Assembly (NCBI GenBank): GCA_030545055.2
Contig: CM061533.1
Location: forward strand, 189,567,459 to 189,631,458
Direction of reading: 5' to 3'
Length of the DNA: 64,000 bases
From: Neoaliturus tenellus
Taxonomy: Eukaryota; Arthropoda; Insecta; Hemiptera; Cicadellidae
Each line of letters starts with the position of its first letter. The stretch's first letter is position 1. Below are positions 54,301 through 61,220 of this stretch, piece after piece. The notes below the pieces were generated by a model. That model was not told where the DNA came from. It made no database searches and worked only from the letters and a program-made list of their open reading frames with translations. Made by a program: the position numbers and the translations under genes.

Positions 54301-57068
54301 CAACAATAAAAGTCAAAATTAACAAAAACAACATCACTGGTGGTGACACACGGAACTACACTGCTGGAGCCTAGAGGCACGAGCATGGGTGCAAGTGGTG
54401 ACACAAGGAAGCAGCCTCTGTGTTTCGTGAACCTAAGCATTTAACTGATTATAAAAGATTGTGCAGGGATTTTGGCTTCTAACTTTTCTCAGGATCAATA
54501 TGGCAACTTTCAGATTAAAAAACGAACCTCAGTTTGTCAATTAAACAGGACTATGGCTGTAAAGAAGGATGAGTGGTCTATTTCAATATCATGAACATGT
54601 TATTTTATACTTTACCTGTGAAAAAAATGTTGTGTCCTTCCATGACAGCATTTACCACTTGCTGTTGCTCGGCTGTCAGCTTCTCCGTCAAGAGTGATTC
54701 AACACAACGCTTCTTGGCCGCCTGGTAGAAAATATAAAACCATGAATATTACATGGTACCACAAGCAAGTCAAAAGTAACTGAAACAGTGACATCTACCG
54801 TATATTTGTTTTATAAATATTTGGAATAAGCTGAATCTAATATGATGTAGCTAGAAATAGGAAGAATTTTTTTAGGCCAACCATCGGCATTTTGGTTATG
54901 GTAATACTGTAAAAGTCATTGACATAGACATAACGACAGTAACCCTTACCTTTCCAATAATGCAGAAAATATAGAATAAGAAACATTTATGGTTTGAGAA
55001 AATAATTATGTTAGGCTCATCTAGTGCAGGGCAATAAATCACAATCAAATTTAATAAGTTATTAAATACAGTAAATAAGTGAGATTGCATATATTTTTAA
55101 ATAATAGCTGATATATAGATGAGGTTTGCCTCATCATTGCCTATGTAAAAATACACAGCCTATTCGATTCTATTTTCGCTGGACCGAACACACTATTCCA
55201 CTCGCACCTGACACCTAGTACATCTGAACCAGGGTTGGCACCTTTGGTTAGGGAAAAATCGGGACGGAACTCCCCCCTCCCCCTCCTCTTCCTTGGGAAA
55301 AAACAGACAATGGCCAAATCTTCGATCCAGAAAGTCATTGAAATAAAGTAAATAATAACTTATGTAAATCAACATGCCATTTCATTAAGCCTAGTGCTGT
55401 TTGTTTCAGCAATTCGATCAATGTGTGGTGCGTTGTTAATTTATTCATTTAGCCGTGACTATAAAATTGCATTTATAAGCTTAAATTACACTAAAAGTTG
55501 TACAATTTACATAATCTTTGTCAATTATCTCTATTTTTTATCTTGAGTCTTAATTCGTCTTAAGTTTAATTTCCGACTCATTAAGATATTCATGCACATA
55601 GTAAAAACATTTATCCAATAGCCAGTTTTTTGCTTGAATTTGCTTACATCCGTGATTGTTTTGAATATTTTCGGCAATTGATTATAACCTTTGTTGAGTA
55701 AAACATTTGATTTTTCTAGAATTCTGTTGAATAATTAGAAGTAACAATATTTGTTGAATTTCTTAGTGATTATTTTATATATATAGGCTTATATACCTAC
55801 ATATTGATTTTCTTAAAGATTCGAATTTTGTTTTAAGCATACAATATTTCAAGTATATAGATGAAGCGAAAGGTTAGTTGTTACCATATGAGGGAAGGTC
55901 TATAACAAGAGCATAGGCTACAACAAATTAAACCCAAAAAACAATTGCAAATAAATTTATCTAATACAAAAACAAAGTTAGGAGATAAAATAAAATACAA
56001 ACAACATATTAGTTCATTATCAATTGTTTAAGATTTTTTTGACATAATTTTCGGTGTTCCTCTAGTACACCGCTATAGTGGTAGGCCTAATAAATTTTTC
56101 CGTTGCTCTTGTACGTTGAAATAGAGGCGAAGACATCGCCTTTGACACTGACAGGTCGCTTGTCTGTCTATATATACTAGGAAGGGCTCATATCTCCTGC
56201 AACTGACTAGTGGGAAAATAGTTTTGGAACTGCCAGAATCAAATCCGTTAAAATTTCATTACTACCTGACAGATTGTTGACTCAATACAATTATCGAGCA
56301 ATGCCTATGAAAAATATTAATTTGTTGTGTATAACCATAAATCGGGACAAAATGCGTCCCGACAAATGTTTGGTCGGGACGCGGGACAGAAGAGCCCGAA
56401 ATCGGGACGGGTGGCAACCCTCTGACCTGAACAAACAATTTAAAACTCTTTACTTTTGTGGGAATATAAATCTGAATGAATATAAGTGGCAAAATTACTT
56501 AAAATTTACAGAAAATTATTCTTGTAAAACAATTAGTTTAAATCGCGAGTTCTCTTACCTGGGCTTTCTCGGTAGGATTGCTAGGCCTACTCAGTTTGGA
56601 AGTAGCACGCTTGACATCTACATTTAGGCCTACTGTACTTTTCAATCTCGTAACATCCTTGGCATTTATCGGGCTAATTTCTTCAACATTTCTGCCTTTG
56701 TTTGACAGTAACTGCTCTCTTAGAGGAACCTTTGGTGAGCACTTGGAACTGCTCATTTTTACAAAAATTGTTTTTAAAAAGAGTAATAGCTGTGTAGCTG
56801 GTGCATTGGATATATAAAGTTTTGCTGGATGTGCTTGGAAGTGTATTGTAGCTTTTCCCTCAGAAACAAACTTTTTGTGTACATTTATGTTGTCCAAGCG
56901 AAATTTGAGATTGGCATCAGATACTTTGGCTTGCAGATAAATTTCTCTAAATTCGTTTCGAATTAAGGTCAAAGTTGCAGTTTTCCATTTCCCAGTTTTT
57001 GTCACTGACTTTTGGTTATTGAGAAACTCAACTGTAAGAGCACAAGAAACTGTAGTTGAATCTGTCAT
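18113..57068 (-). CDS. PIF1: PIF1-family 5'-to-3' DNA helicase, ten exons
   Basis: Exons, 5' to 3', are 57068-56559, 54721-54616, 53169-53035, 52422-52289, 45828-45581, 43126-42987, 42474-42368, 24722-24641, 19762-19617 and 18334-18113. They total 1830 nt (609 residues plus stop) with GT-AG junctions and consistent phases throughout. Superfamily 1B helicase motifs are all present: Walker A GSAGTGKS at about 206-213, motif Ia ATASTGAAA, Walker B LIIDEISMVD at about 281-290, CGDFLQLPP at about 318-327, VMLLKN at about 461, LAWAFSIHKSQ plus GLTLD at about 526-541, and YVALSRAKS at about 557-565. Length is close to human PIF1 (about 640). PIF1 enzymes unwind DNA and G-quadruplexes in nucleus and mitochondria. 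Exon 1 supplies a non-helicase N-terminal region of 170 residues. Introns are unusually large because of transposons; none interrupts a coding exon. Confidence 0.95.
18335..19007 (-). other. PIF1 intron 9, part without features
   Basis: AT-rich intron sequence between exon 10 and the hAT element at 19016. No structure recognised. Confidence 0.6.
19016..19585. mobile_element. Non-autonomous hAT element in PIF1 intron 9
   Basis: The ends AGTGATGTGAGCCCGGTA and TTGGTGATGGAAAATATCCC (right end reverse-complemented) share GTGATG and a CCGGTA core. The flanks GTCTGGTT (19008-19015) and GTCTGATT (19586-19593) agree in 7 of 8 bases, as for a hAT target duplication. The subterminal regions are rich in AAATACCC / GGGTATTT motifs. 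570 bp, non-coding. Confidence 0.65.
19617..19762 (-). CDS. PIF1: PIF1 exon 9 (start of motif V)
   Basis: Encodes LPVVRFMSGLELAVPRDKW and QIPLKLAWAFSIHKSQ. Phase 1 in, phase 0 out. A hAT element lies 31 bases into the following intron. Confidence 0.94.
20504..22120 (-). mobile_element. Penelope-like element, 5'-truncated and decayed
   Basis: On the minus strand broken frames read a reverse transcriptase segment with FYEQTTGLAMGGVLSL and the catalytic VRYVDDIFCLW (near 21575). Further on comes a GIY-YIG nuclease segment with VVYRIPCSCNQNCIGQTSRP (near 20940), then a Pro-rich tail. RT followed by a C-terminal GIY-YIG nuclease is the defining layout of Penelope elements. Several frameshifts and stops separate the pieces. 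The 5' part is missing. Confidence 0.8.
22834..24613. mobile_element. Deleted hAT element in PIF1 intron 8
   Basis: Perfect inverted ends CAGGGCCGGATTTAC and GTAAATCCGGCCCTG are flanked by identical 8-bp duplications GTTGTGAA (22826-22833, 24614-24621), which is diagnostic for hAT. It is 1780 bp. The right part holds a short + frame from ATG 24376, MDGRKRLSGAEYRKLAEVKK, which resembles the N-terminus of ZMYM/hAT transposases and runs out at the element end. An imperfect 40-bp inverted pair lies inside (23142-23184 and 24080-24119). Non-autonomous. Confidence 0.9.
24376..24558 (+). pseudogene. Transposase N-terminal remnant (ZMYM/hAT type)
   Basis: A 60-residue frame with LSGAEYRKLAEVKKKKENE and LDSFFKKSN is the usual start of hAT transposases with a ZMYM-like C-terminus. 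The catalytic and dimerisation domains are absent, and the frame ends in a poly-G tract beside the inverted end. Confidence 0.55.
24641..24722 (-). CDS. PIF1: PIF1 exon 8
   Basis: Begins VMLLKNINIARGLVNGARG, the conserved core after motif IV, and ends KFSKE plus one base at a GTGAGA donor. A hAT element starts only 27 bases into the following intron. Confidence 0.93.
25197..25480 (+). repeat. Intronic duplicated unit, copy 1
   Basis: Matches copy 2 at 25771-25939, which continues after the transposon stack at 41562-41690. Shared phrases are CATATCTTCTGT.GAACAGCT, TTGTCTTGATTGGCCA, ATGATGGCATAACTA and TTTTCTTGTCATT.GCCACA-like sequence. It shows what the site looked like before the hAT insertion. 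Confidence 0.65.
25771..25939 (+). repeat. Intronic duplicated unit, copy 2 (left half)
   Basis: Left part of the second copy, ending at the outer hAT insertion. Its last 8 bases, ATTCTAAA, are the left target-site copy. Confidence 0.65.
26252..26535 (+). repeat. Dispersed repeat R, copy 2, left half
   Basis: Begins AGCGAATTTCCTATAGGG, includes the AT microsatellite (about 26370-26400) and is interrupted after GGGCTTTTT by the copia element. It resumes at 38832. Confidence 0.8.
26536..26701 (-). repeat. copia 3' LTR
   Basis: 166 bp, apparently identical over its length to 38666-38831. It adjoins a polypurine tract on its right side (+ strand TTCCCCTTAA). Confidence 0.95.
26721..27254 (-). 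pseudogene. copia RNase H
   Basis: RNase H signatures are VDADWAGDTGDRKSYSG, ALSSTEAEYMAI and IFNDNQSAQKL, followed by the C-terminal region with TKHIDVRHHFIRD. Open to its natural stop. Confidence 0.93.
27255..28511 (-). pseudogene. copia reverse transcriptase
   Basis: Copia RT motifs KWIFKIKTDAEGNIERYKAR, HLDVTTAFLNGDLDEEVYM and AVYGLKQSSRAWY are clear. The catalytic YVDD is tandemly duplicated (ALYVDDVALYVDDFLVF, near 27660-27705). The frame ends at TGA 27255-27257 within WEAAK-stop-ILRYLKG, where the family normally has Arg. Confidence 0.93.
28478..29602 (-). pseudogene. copia integrase
   Basis: The HHCC zinc-binding motif spans ELWHERLGHLNWLSMNVL to CVACIEGK. The catalytic core shows VHSDLCGPI, LRSDNGTEYVN and NGVAERANRTI (D, D, E). 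A frameshift near 28530 separates it from the RT frame. Confidence 0.92.
29603..30352 (-). pseudogene. copia gag C-terminal part and protease
   Basis: Resumes with AQGLAECNSPLDDDLMAAF. It contains the zinc knuckle CYKCNKLGHIAKHCY and the aspartic protease motif WYIDSGASTHMT, and ends at a premature TGA (29603-29605). The codons continue in frame beyond it. Confidence 0.92.
30361..31970. mobile_element. hAT copy A of the composite
   Basis: Ends CAGTGTTGCCAG and CTGGCAACACTG are inverted. 1610 bp, no transposase. Both subterminal 150-bp zones are packed with ACCCGG / CCCCGG motifs. The left flank is TACATCCA (30353-30360), which matches the right flank of copy B. The right flank is GTCGAGAGTG, which matches the left flank of copy B. 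Confidence 0.85.
32233..35073 (-). CDS. Intact Gag-protease polyprotein (946 residues) of the pol-less LTR element
   Basis: One uninterrupted frame from ATG 35073. A Ser/Thr-rich N-terminus is followed by a SAP-like helix pair (LNKEQLVFEMSKYGLDTSG, about 118-150). Next is a retroviral-type capsid (FLERLDELMEAYALNENEM to MIKQAANVENYM, about 325-480), then zinc-knuckle cysteines CWNCDRVGHLYRDC and CFNCKTEG. An aspartic protease follows with LLDSGAAVTLIN and DVILGIDTLNRLGLI (about 690-770). The C-terminal 35 residues are basic and aromatic (RIWRPDGTWYREKYLKP), like the end of a Pol protein. This looks like an in-frame internal deletion that removed RT-RNase H-integrase. It is the only intact LTR-element ORF in the window. 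Confidence 0.85.
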   Translation of the reverse strand: MLDIFPTFILPSLKNWRWLSSVNSMFYVVEPNKGSKESDKSNTKSKAASYSEALTSAHTTTSTTTTVSEPTTLGAIPKAPTTVVTTSSEIVKTMALPIPGTTQFSSKSPSEDDPRTSWIRGLNKEQLVFEMSKYGLDTSGTMDELRRRFSKFWRDGIPRDKNKQTPTSVCGMLPMAENPFFFVPSTTIGGRPTNITQQLPASNKDINEVNKIKEILGLPEEINFEDLCKSISNLSRQASTIPVNSNNTRIEQSDSLGLPIKGTGGLVYSSFPVMTTQTLAPNRPNFSDANRHFLSENTTPSICSTVRKWNVKFDGHKDPISFLERLDELMEAYALNENEMLKALPELLTGTALLWYRNGKDFWPTLAAFRDSFSLQFLPQGYQRCLDEEIRRRTQGEKEPFREFVVAITTLMRRKGRLSLQQKLDIIYNNMRPEFKLTMRRGGIFSLEEMIKQAANVENYMREKALYQPPPPPSMALVPETAYQPRRQSDKAQGHCFVDVYEPRGSERANVTGNGKAKPLGNSQNDTSVRKGDFNQRWNNRAAAYQPRDKTSQNRSDSQNKQSMPAQLEHKDTQVKQSARTSVICWNCDRVGHLYRDCRRPKVLKCFNCKTEGVKTADCKCRLRKPNADLGGKRSSEYQANKRPSGWNDWCERSKVFPNGFGSVKSVSDNRPYVTISIYGKDYLALLDSGAAVTLINSDVAKHLGDNGIHPNPVSLVIQLADGTKANQTEMFEFEATIEARTNCLQAVHLPSLTSDVILGIDTLNRLGLISYNVKLDHLEQDGALSGEPNEPEINAIGTLIEGQKNRVEALLNGEVTRCDSQGECGTDPKEDRPESPILDIMADEKEMAEIDDAILKTPHISPLRTSPKHIPQLKVPEPFGIRRVVYNPSPPPESPPEMAPPRGHRANQRGPRVNKYYKVRIWRPDGTWYREKYLKPQFQYQRRWP
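35112..35119 (-). promoter_or_regulatory. Primer-binding site of the pol-less LTR element
   Basis: TGGCGCCC on the minus strand just inside the LTR, the standard form of a tRNA 3'-end primer site in gypsy-like elements. The tRNA was not identified. Confidence 0.55.
35660..35930 (-). repeat. Tandem repeat inside the partial LTR
   Basis: Two imperfect units about 150 bp apart share AAACAAGATTT, then GTTATT.CACCACTGGGCCTA. Duplicated units in an LTR often serve as enhancers. That role is inference. Confidence 0.6.
36490..36650 (+). mobile_element. LINE 3' tail inside hAT copy B
   Basis: A short insertion absent from copy A, ending AATAAAGATTCTGATTCTGA. The ATTCTG-type tail is typical of CR1/jockey-like LINEs. 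The boundaries are approximate. Confidence 0.45.
36706..36863. mobile_element. MITE with about 21-bp inverted ends inside hAT copy B
   Basis: The end CCCCCACCACTAGTTGGGGT faces CCCCCACCACTAGTTTGGGT (right end reverse-complemented), then TTA. 158 bp, absent from copy A, non-coding. No clear target duplication. Confidence 0.6.
38192..38577 (-). pseudogene. copia gag, N-terminal part
   Basis: Starts MTEDKGGMGSLPRIEKLNG with the copia-type NYSSWKFSMEMYL motif. A one-base shift near 38310 moves the frame, and the fragment ends ITKIMDV at the hAT-composite insertion. It resumes at 30352. Confidence 0.9.
38666..38831 (-). repeat. copia 5' LTR
   Basis: 166 bp, followed on the minus strand directly by the initiator-tRNA-Met-type primer-binding site at about 38649-38665. 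Confidence 0.95.
38832..39427 (+). repeat. Dispersed repeat R, copy 2, right half
   Basis: Continues copy 2 from GTTTGTACCCCAAAAATGGG to the terminal motif CGCTGAGTACGCAGG near 39400. Together with 26252-26535 it makes a complete R copy that matches the uninterrupted copy at 44021-44902. Confidence 0.8.
39428..40721. other. Right part of the outer hAT, no recognised gene
   Basis: AT-rich sequence left of the BED remnant. It presumably represents the eroded transposase body, but no frame is recognisable. Confidence 0.4.
40722..40838 (-). pseudogene. BED zinc-finger remnant of a hAT transposase
   Basis: The frame starts MGEEKKKSVVWKSLAKTEN and continues CSVCKLKLGY. The VW...C..C spacing is typical of the BED finger at the N-terminus of hAT transposases. 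The second His/Cys pair and the rest of the protein are not recognisable. Confidence 0.5.
41562..41690 (+). repeat. Intronic duplicated unit, copy 2 (right half)
   Basis: Resumes the unit after the 15.6-kb insertion with TTTTCTTGTCATTAGCCACA and ends at the phrase ACACACATTGTGGCAAT shared with copy 1. Confidence 0.65.
41691..42367 (-). other. PIF1 intron 7, segment next to exon 7
   Basis: AT-rich, no transposon or coding feature recognised. Confidence 0.5.
42368..42474 (-). CDS. PIF1: PIF1 exon 7
   Basis: Encodes GAEKKFEAEDSSSTARKLL and VEAVLVLKVGAQ, ending in phase 0 at GTAGGA. The next exon is 17.6 kb away, beyond the nested transposon stack. Confidence 0.93.
42987..43126 (-). CDS. PIF1: PIF1 exon 6
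   Basis: Encodes VTKEMTEVLVRTASQTIA and ATKLCSHNQEAASINNAELC, the linker that leads into domain 2. In PIF1 proteins the phrase ATKLC..N..A...N matches the 'P T.LC..N..V...N' region. Phase 2 in, phase 1 out. Confidence 0.93.
43400..43880 (+). mobile_element. Decayed retroelement remnants in PIF1 intron 5
   Basis: 43590-43830 reads on the + strand as VIFWGN, then ITGARPKDSCRPLFKLLHI and LPLPSIQILQCLLF, the C-terminal segment of a jockey/CR1-like LINE protein with a frameshift. Just before it (43440-43480) the phrase GACCTGAGGATGACGG...GTCGAAACACG resembles untranslated sequence common in Penelope or LINE elements. Confidence 0.6.
44021..44902 (+). repeat. Dispersed repeat R, copy 3 (uninterrupted)
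   Basis: Starts AGCGAATTTCCCTTAGGG, contains a TA-rich microsatellite at about 44140-44185 and ends GTCTGCTGCGACGGGGGG. It serves as the empty-site reference for copy 2, because it reads through the point where copia inserted. Confidence 0.8.
44903..45580 (-). other. PIF1 intron 5, segment next to exon 5
   Basis: AT-rich intron; no recognised element. Confidence 0.5.
45581..45828 (-). CDS. PIF1: PIF1 exon 5 (motif III)
   Basis: Encodes KVEKVARFVKGVDKPFGG, QLIVCGDFLQLPPV and HLMKVHRQNDSKFIDILNNI. Phase 0 in, phase 2 out. Intron 4 before it is 6.5 kb because of an inserted Ty3/gypsy element. Confidence 0.95.
45829..46716 (-). other. PIF1 intron 4, segment between exon 5 and the Ty3/gypsy element
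   Basis: AT-rich. The stretch 46270-46440, ending in repeated GAATTT / GATTT phrases, may be a LINE 3' end, but no coding part is visible. Confidence 0.4.
46717..47415 (+). repeat. Ty3/gypsy 5' LTR (699 bp, with extra U3 segment)
   Basis: Its first 40 and last 150 bp match the 3' LTR, but about 500 bp between them (about 46757-47305) are absent there and replaced by about 35 bp. The extra part has GTAAGGGGGG near its left edge and CCCCCCTTAA near its right. Confidence 0.9.
47433..48571 (+). pseudogene. Ty3/gypsy gag and protease
   Basis: ATG at 47433. An in-frame TGA lies after 17 codons and a frameshift near 47555. The rest is open to 48571. Two zinc knuckles CFYCGNFKHPRMKC and CHLCGKLGHFAKVC are followed by the aspartic protease ALIDTGSTLSFIN and DIIIGHDIL. 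The closing TGA appears to be a mutation, since homology continues in frame into pol. Confidence 0.92.
48572..49868 (+). pseudogene. Ty3/gypsy reverse transcriptase and RNase H
   Basis: RT motifs IIEPSISPWRAQPLVV, FSTIDLKSAYHQIPI and the catalytic TYLDDVTV (about 49010) are present, with a frameshift near 48935 between them. RNase H follows with TVETDGSETALAATLSQSG and HSSVEKEAQAIVEALHKW, then FHYDIIYRPGKDNVTADSFS. Confidence 0.93.
49869..50922 (+). pseudogene. Ty3/gypsy integrase
   Basis: The zinc-binding region has VIAACDVCAAIKP. The catalytic core begins FKGPLPTV, shifts frame near 50060 and continues VIDEYSRFPFAFP, LHSDRGSSFMS and YNPQGNGQVERYNG (D, D, E). The C-terminal tail ends RRTPRYLEDYET, then TAA. 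Confidence 0.92.
50945..51129 (+). repeat. Ty3/gypsy 3' LTR (185 bp, short form)
   Basis: Shares both ends with the 5' LTR and lacks its central segment. Confidence 0.92.
51315..52110 (-). mobile_element. 5'-truncated LINE fragment
   Basis: The minus strand is open for 227 codons (52094-51411) with FLGITLDCKLTWTEHI, YFSLVESHIRYGLLVWGG, LLQKKAVRILANL and FHSYNTRHGSRFNLP. These are the C-terminal part of a jockey/CR1/R1-like RT protein. The 3' end is a short (TGACTT)n-type tail at 51315-51335. It lies in PIF1 intron 4, next to the Ty3/gypsy element. Confidence 0.85.
52289..52422 (-). CDS. PIF1: PIF1 exon 4 (Walker B)
   Basis: Encodes GIGSGEATLERSVQLA and KHLIIDEISMVDGKYFE with the DE catalytic pair. 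Phase 1 in, phase 0 out, with a GTGAGT donor. Confidence 0.95.
52423..53034 (-). other. PIF1 intron 3
   Basis: AT-rich GT-AG intron with no recognised element. Confidence 0.65.
53035..53169 (-). CDS. PIF1: PIF1 exon 3 (Walker A, motif Ia)
   Basis: Completes GSAGTGKSFLLRHIIG, the ATP-binding loop, and encodes TIATASTGAAACLISGTTLH. GC-rich relative to its introns. Phase 1 in and out. Confidence 0.95.
53170..54615 (-). other. PIF1 intron 2
   Basis: AT-rich. The segment beginning TTAACCCTTCGTCGGTGAC (54113) with later GGTGACACA phrases (near 54350 and 54395) resembles a piggyBac-type repeat edge, but its far end was not found. Confidence 0.45.
54616..54721 (-). CDS. PIF1: PIF1 exon 2
   Basis: Encodes AAKKRCVESLLTEKLTAEQQ and continues to HNIFFT, the Q-motif region just before Walker A. 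Phase 0 in, phase 1 out. The acceptor is CTACCAG. Confidence 0.92.
55230..56424. mobile_element. Non-autonomous hAT element in PIF1 intron 1
   Basis: The ends CAGGGTTGGCACC and CAGAGGGTTGCCACC (right end reverse-complemented) differ by a 2-base indel and one mismatch. The flanks ATCTGAAC (55222-55229) and ACCTGAAC (56425-56432) agree in 7 of 8 bases. ATCGGGACGG-type motifs lie near both ends. 1195 bp, no coding capacity. Confidence 0.75.
56559..57068 (-). CDS. PIF1: PIF1 exon 1 (N-terminal domain)
   Basis: ATG at 57068 begins MTDSTTVSCALTVEFLNNQ. The exon ends in phase 0 after Ala-Gln at a GTAAGA donor. It encodes residues 1-170, which match the conserved N-terminal region seen in animal PIF1 in general character but carry no helicase motif. 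A Ser/Lys-rich part follows residue 105. A second in-frame Met (KMSSSK) could serve as a shorter start. Confidence 0.85.
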
Positions 57069-57865
57069 TTTTTCACCACTTTATTAATTTATATACAAAC
57101 TTAGGTTGCCTCTCCGACTTCCTACAAAATTTCACCAGATTATCTTCATAGGAATGTCTGAAAATCAAAATGTCTCTTAAAGGTAACAATATATCTCTTT
57201 TTATAGATAATAACTACTACCGGTAAGCAACTAAATTAAATAGCAGCTTTAACTAGCAATTAATTCTCAAAGAATACTATCTACAGAGAAAAATTAGATA
57301 AATTTTAGTTGTATATGAAATCACCTAGGCATACACAAAAAAATCTCCTATTCAAGTCATTAATATCTATAAATATGAAAAATTAATAGTCTTAACATAA
57401 TCTGAGAATTTTCAAACACTTAAAAAATATTTAAAGAATTGAAGCCCAACAAAGGTTGTCCTCATTCAATCAAATGGAAGGAAAAAACATAAAACCATGT
57501 TTTTATTGGAATTGTTCATCACCAAAATGAAATTTAGCAGATGTCCATGTATGTAAAAGGTGAGCATGAGACAACAAAACGCAGTCCCATGACCACCTCC
57601 ATGCAGAAAGTTGAGTTTTCTTTTAGTTCTTAAAATTGTTAAAAAGTGCTCATTCATAAAGTGCAGTTAATAATATACAAAAAATCACTGCCCATGTCGA
57701 AAATTGGCAAATAACTAACTTTTTTTTGAGGGAACCAGGACTGTCGATAAAAAATATAAAACAAGGGCTGTTTCATTCCTTTGAAGTTTTAAAATACAGT
57801 TTTTGATCAAAATGTGTGGATGTAGGCTAATCCATTCTATGTCTATAAGAGTAACATATAGCCTA
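57069..57865. other. Upstream flank of PIF1
   Basis: AT-rich sequence before the PIF1 ATG. No TATA box or clear initiator could be assigned with confidence. Confidence 0.4.
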
Positions 57866-57866
57866 C

Positions 57867-58180
57867 CCAGGGCTGGCGCACCCATTTTTTTTTTTTTTTT
57901 TTTTTTTTTATTAGGTTGGCAGGCTTTTATAGTTTTACTTTGCCCCGTCTACATGGACTATTGATTTGTGCTTGAATCATATTAGACAAAGAAAGAGGGT
58001 GAGCCACTACAGTGTAGGTGAATCTTAGTACTGATCAAATCCACTAGCAGAACGCGGATTCAAACCCATGACATCGCTGCCATGGTCTCTAAGTCTGGTG
58101 CGCTAACCACTATGCCAACGACTCACCCAAAAACCCATAAGGCGAGCCAGGCGACACTTTCCCAGGGGGCGCCGAATATT
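57867..58180. mobile_element. hAT-like end fragment interrupted by a SINE
   Basis: CAGGGCTGGCGCACCCA (57868-57884), then after the SINE AAGGCGAGCCAGGCG and CCCAGGGGGCGCCGAAT. The phrase order resembles the end of the hAT at 22834. The opposite end was not found. Confidence 0.4.
57885..58128 (-). mobile_element. tRNA-derived SINE
   Basis: On the minus strand: box A TGGCATAGTGGTTAGCGC (about 58100-58117), box B GGGTTTGAATCC (58056-58067), an unrelated body and a poly(A) tail (poly-T at 57885-57909). The head resembles a tRNA gene, but the element ends in poly(A). Confidence 0.8.
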
Positions 58181-58927
58181 ATTAACTGCACTTACATACA
58201 GGCAATATTAAAGATTTGGGATTATTTCCCTTTTTTCAACCCCGTCCCACCCCATAGGGAATTTTGCAGGGAAATGTTGGGGGGTGATTTTTGTTATTTA
58301 GGGTTAGTATCACCCGATTCAGGGAAAAAATCCCAAAAAAAATCCCCGGAAATACCCGGGCCCCCTAAGTCAAGGGGTTACCGCTAAGGTTATATTTCAG
58401 ACCTAGGCCTATTCTAAAACTGCACTCTAACAAGACATAATTAGGCCTACTGTACGTATCTAAAATAGTTGAAAAATTAATAGGTATAAAAATAGAATCA
58501 AACTGAGTTTTTACCATGGGAATATTAAAAAAGCGAAAGATGTAGCACCAAGTACAGTTATTAATATCACATCAACAAAATTGGGTAGGCTATCTAGGGC
58601 TACCACATTTTTACTTTCATATTTTTGTGATCACTATTAACTTTTTTTAAGTATTCTTGTTCTTACCTATTATTGAAGACAACACATAAGTTTAAAAAAT
58701 CCACAAAATAATGAACCAATTCTTTCAACAACAAAAAAATAATAATAATAAGTTTAGCTAATGAAAGGAACAACGGTTATTTTGATTTAAAAAGGTGAGG
58801 GATGAAAATAGATGGAAATGGAGATTGAGTGCGGTCAATGCGGACTTGAGCGAGCAGCCGACGCAACAGGTGGTTGCTAATGGCAGAAAAACAGATGGGA
58901 ATAACATGGAGAAGCAATGAGACGAGA

Positions 58928-59868
<941 letters not shown>

Positions 59869-60457
59869 TGTATACCGTGCTTTGGAGCCACCGCTCTTTG
59901 AAGCCAATATTAGACGGCCTCAAAACGCTGTTAGCATCTCAAGAAATGGCGTTATATATTTTGAAGTTCACAGTCGTTTGAAGCCACCGTATATCCAAGA
60001 GATTAGTGATATACACAGCGTTTCAAAGCCACTTTCAACATCTCAATAAAATGATTTAGGTTAACATTTTATACCTATTTAATGATTGATTTATGATGTA
60101 ATACGAAAAAAGCAACCACCATGCAACCACAATCACATCATTACCCTCTCCATGTAAGATTATATGCATTTAAATAGTGTGATTGAAAACTCCCGGAACG
60201 GTGAAATTATATTTTTACCATTATAGATCAAATAATGATATTTTTTACCATTAAAGATCAAATAATGAAACTTGGTATAACAGTAATAACCATACATATC
60301 TACTCTTTTAAGCTATTATCACTTTTTTTATCCCTTAAGGGGGACGGTTCACGAGGAGCCAGTAAAAATTCTTAAATAGCAGCATAGGTAGAAATTGGTA
60401 TTAAATTAAACGTCTTACTTAGCAGAATACATCGCCGCAAACTAGACTTCAAACGAA
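59869..60457. other. Spacer with short direct repeats
   Basis: Contains TTTGAAGCCA phrases at about 59895, 59978 and (as TTTCAAAGCCACT) 60023, and a direct repeat TTTTTACCATTA.AGATCAAATAATGA at about 60213 and 60245. No gene recognised. Confidence 0.45.
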
Positions 60458-60855
60458 TAACCGAGACGAAAATGGCAGGCAAACAAATTTTCCATTAAAA
60501 TCATACGGGTAAAACTTGAAAGTGCAATTACTTTCTTAATACTCAACCTTTTGACGTCGGGTTTGTGGCTTATTATTCCAAATGCCAAGACGTTTAAAAT
60601 GGTGTATGATGTGACAAGGGCCAAAGAAGTTTCAATTTACACACCCTTTTAAGGGATGTCCCTCTTCGAAGGCTTACACAAATATCCTTTGGCGCTTGTC
60701 ACATCACACATAATCTTAAACGATTTAAATTTGGAGTAATAAACCACAAACACGACGTCAAAAGGTTGAGTATTAAGAAAGTTATTGCATTTTTAAGTTT
60801 TACAAATTATTTTAATGTAAACTTTGTTTGCTTGCCATTTCCGTTTCGGTCATTG
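60458..60855. repeat. Long inverted repeat (hairpin), arms of about 170 bp
   Basis: The left arm 60458-60626 is the near-reverse-complement of the right arm 60687-60855. Longest shared block: ACTTTCTTAATACTCAACCT, continuing through TTTGACGTCG. The spacer is about 60 bp. A transcript would fold into a long stem. It may be a foldback MITE, but no target duplication was found. Confidence 0.75.
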
Positions 60856-61220
60856 TGAGTTAATATAATAAAGTTAAAGTGGACTCATAGATAGGCAGAA
60901 TTCTATTCACACAATCGTTCTTAGAGTGATGTCCTATAAGTTTACTATTTTCATTACCAAAATCCCATTAAAATTATATTTCCAATTTCAAATATTAATA
61001 CATGTGATGTTTGTTTTTTATTTATAATGTATTTTTATGAATAGAATGTATTAATAAGGTTCAATGAAAGTTTTTATTTTTATTTTGAGAACATCTCTAC
61101 CAAGCATGGCTTGTAATAAATGACCATTTAGTATAAAAATATTACTGTGAAACGGGTGGTGTAATTGCTTTACTCTAGCTGTACACTGCATTTCCCAAGG
61201 CGATCAGAATCAGCGTATCG
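60856..61220. other. Spacer without recognised features
   Basis: AT-rich, nothing identified. Confidence 0.5.

Noticed and set aside
56274..56627. 117-codon + strand frame
   Set aside because: Crosses the hAT end and PIF1 exon 1 in the wrong strand; a chance frame.
58050..58128. Possible tRNA gene on the minus strand
   Set aside because: It is the tRNA-like head of a SINE; the acceptor stem does not pair.
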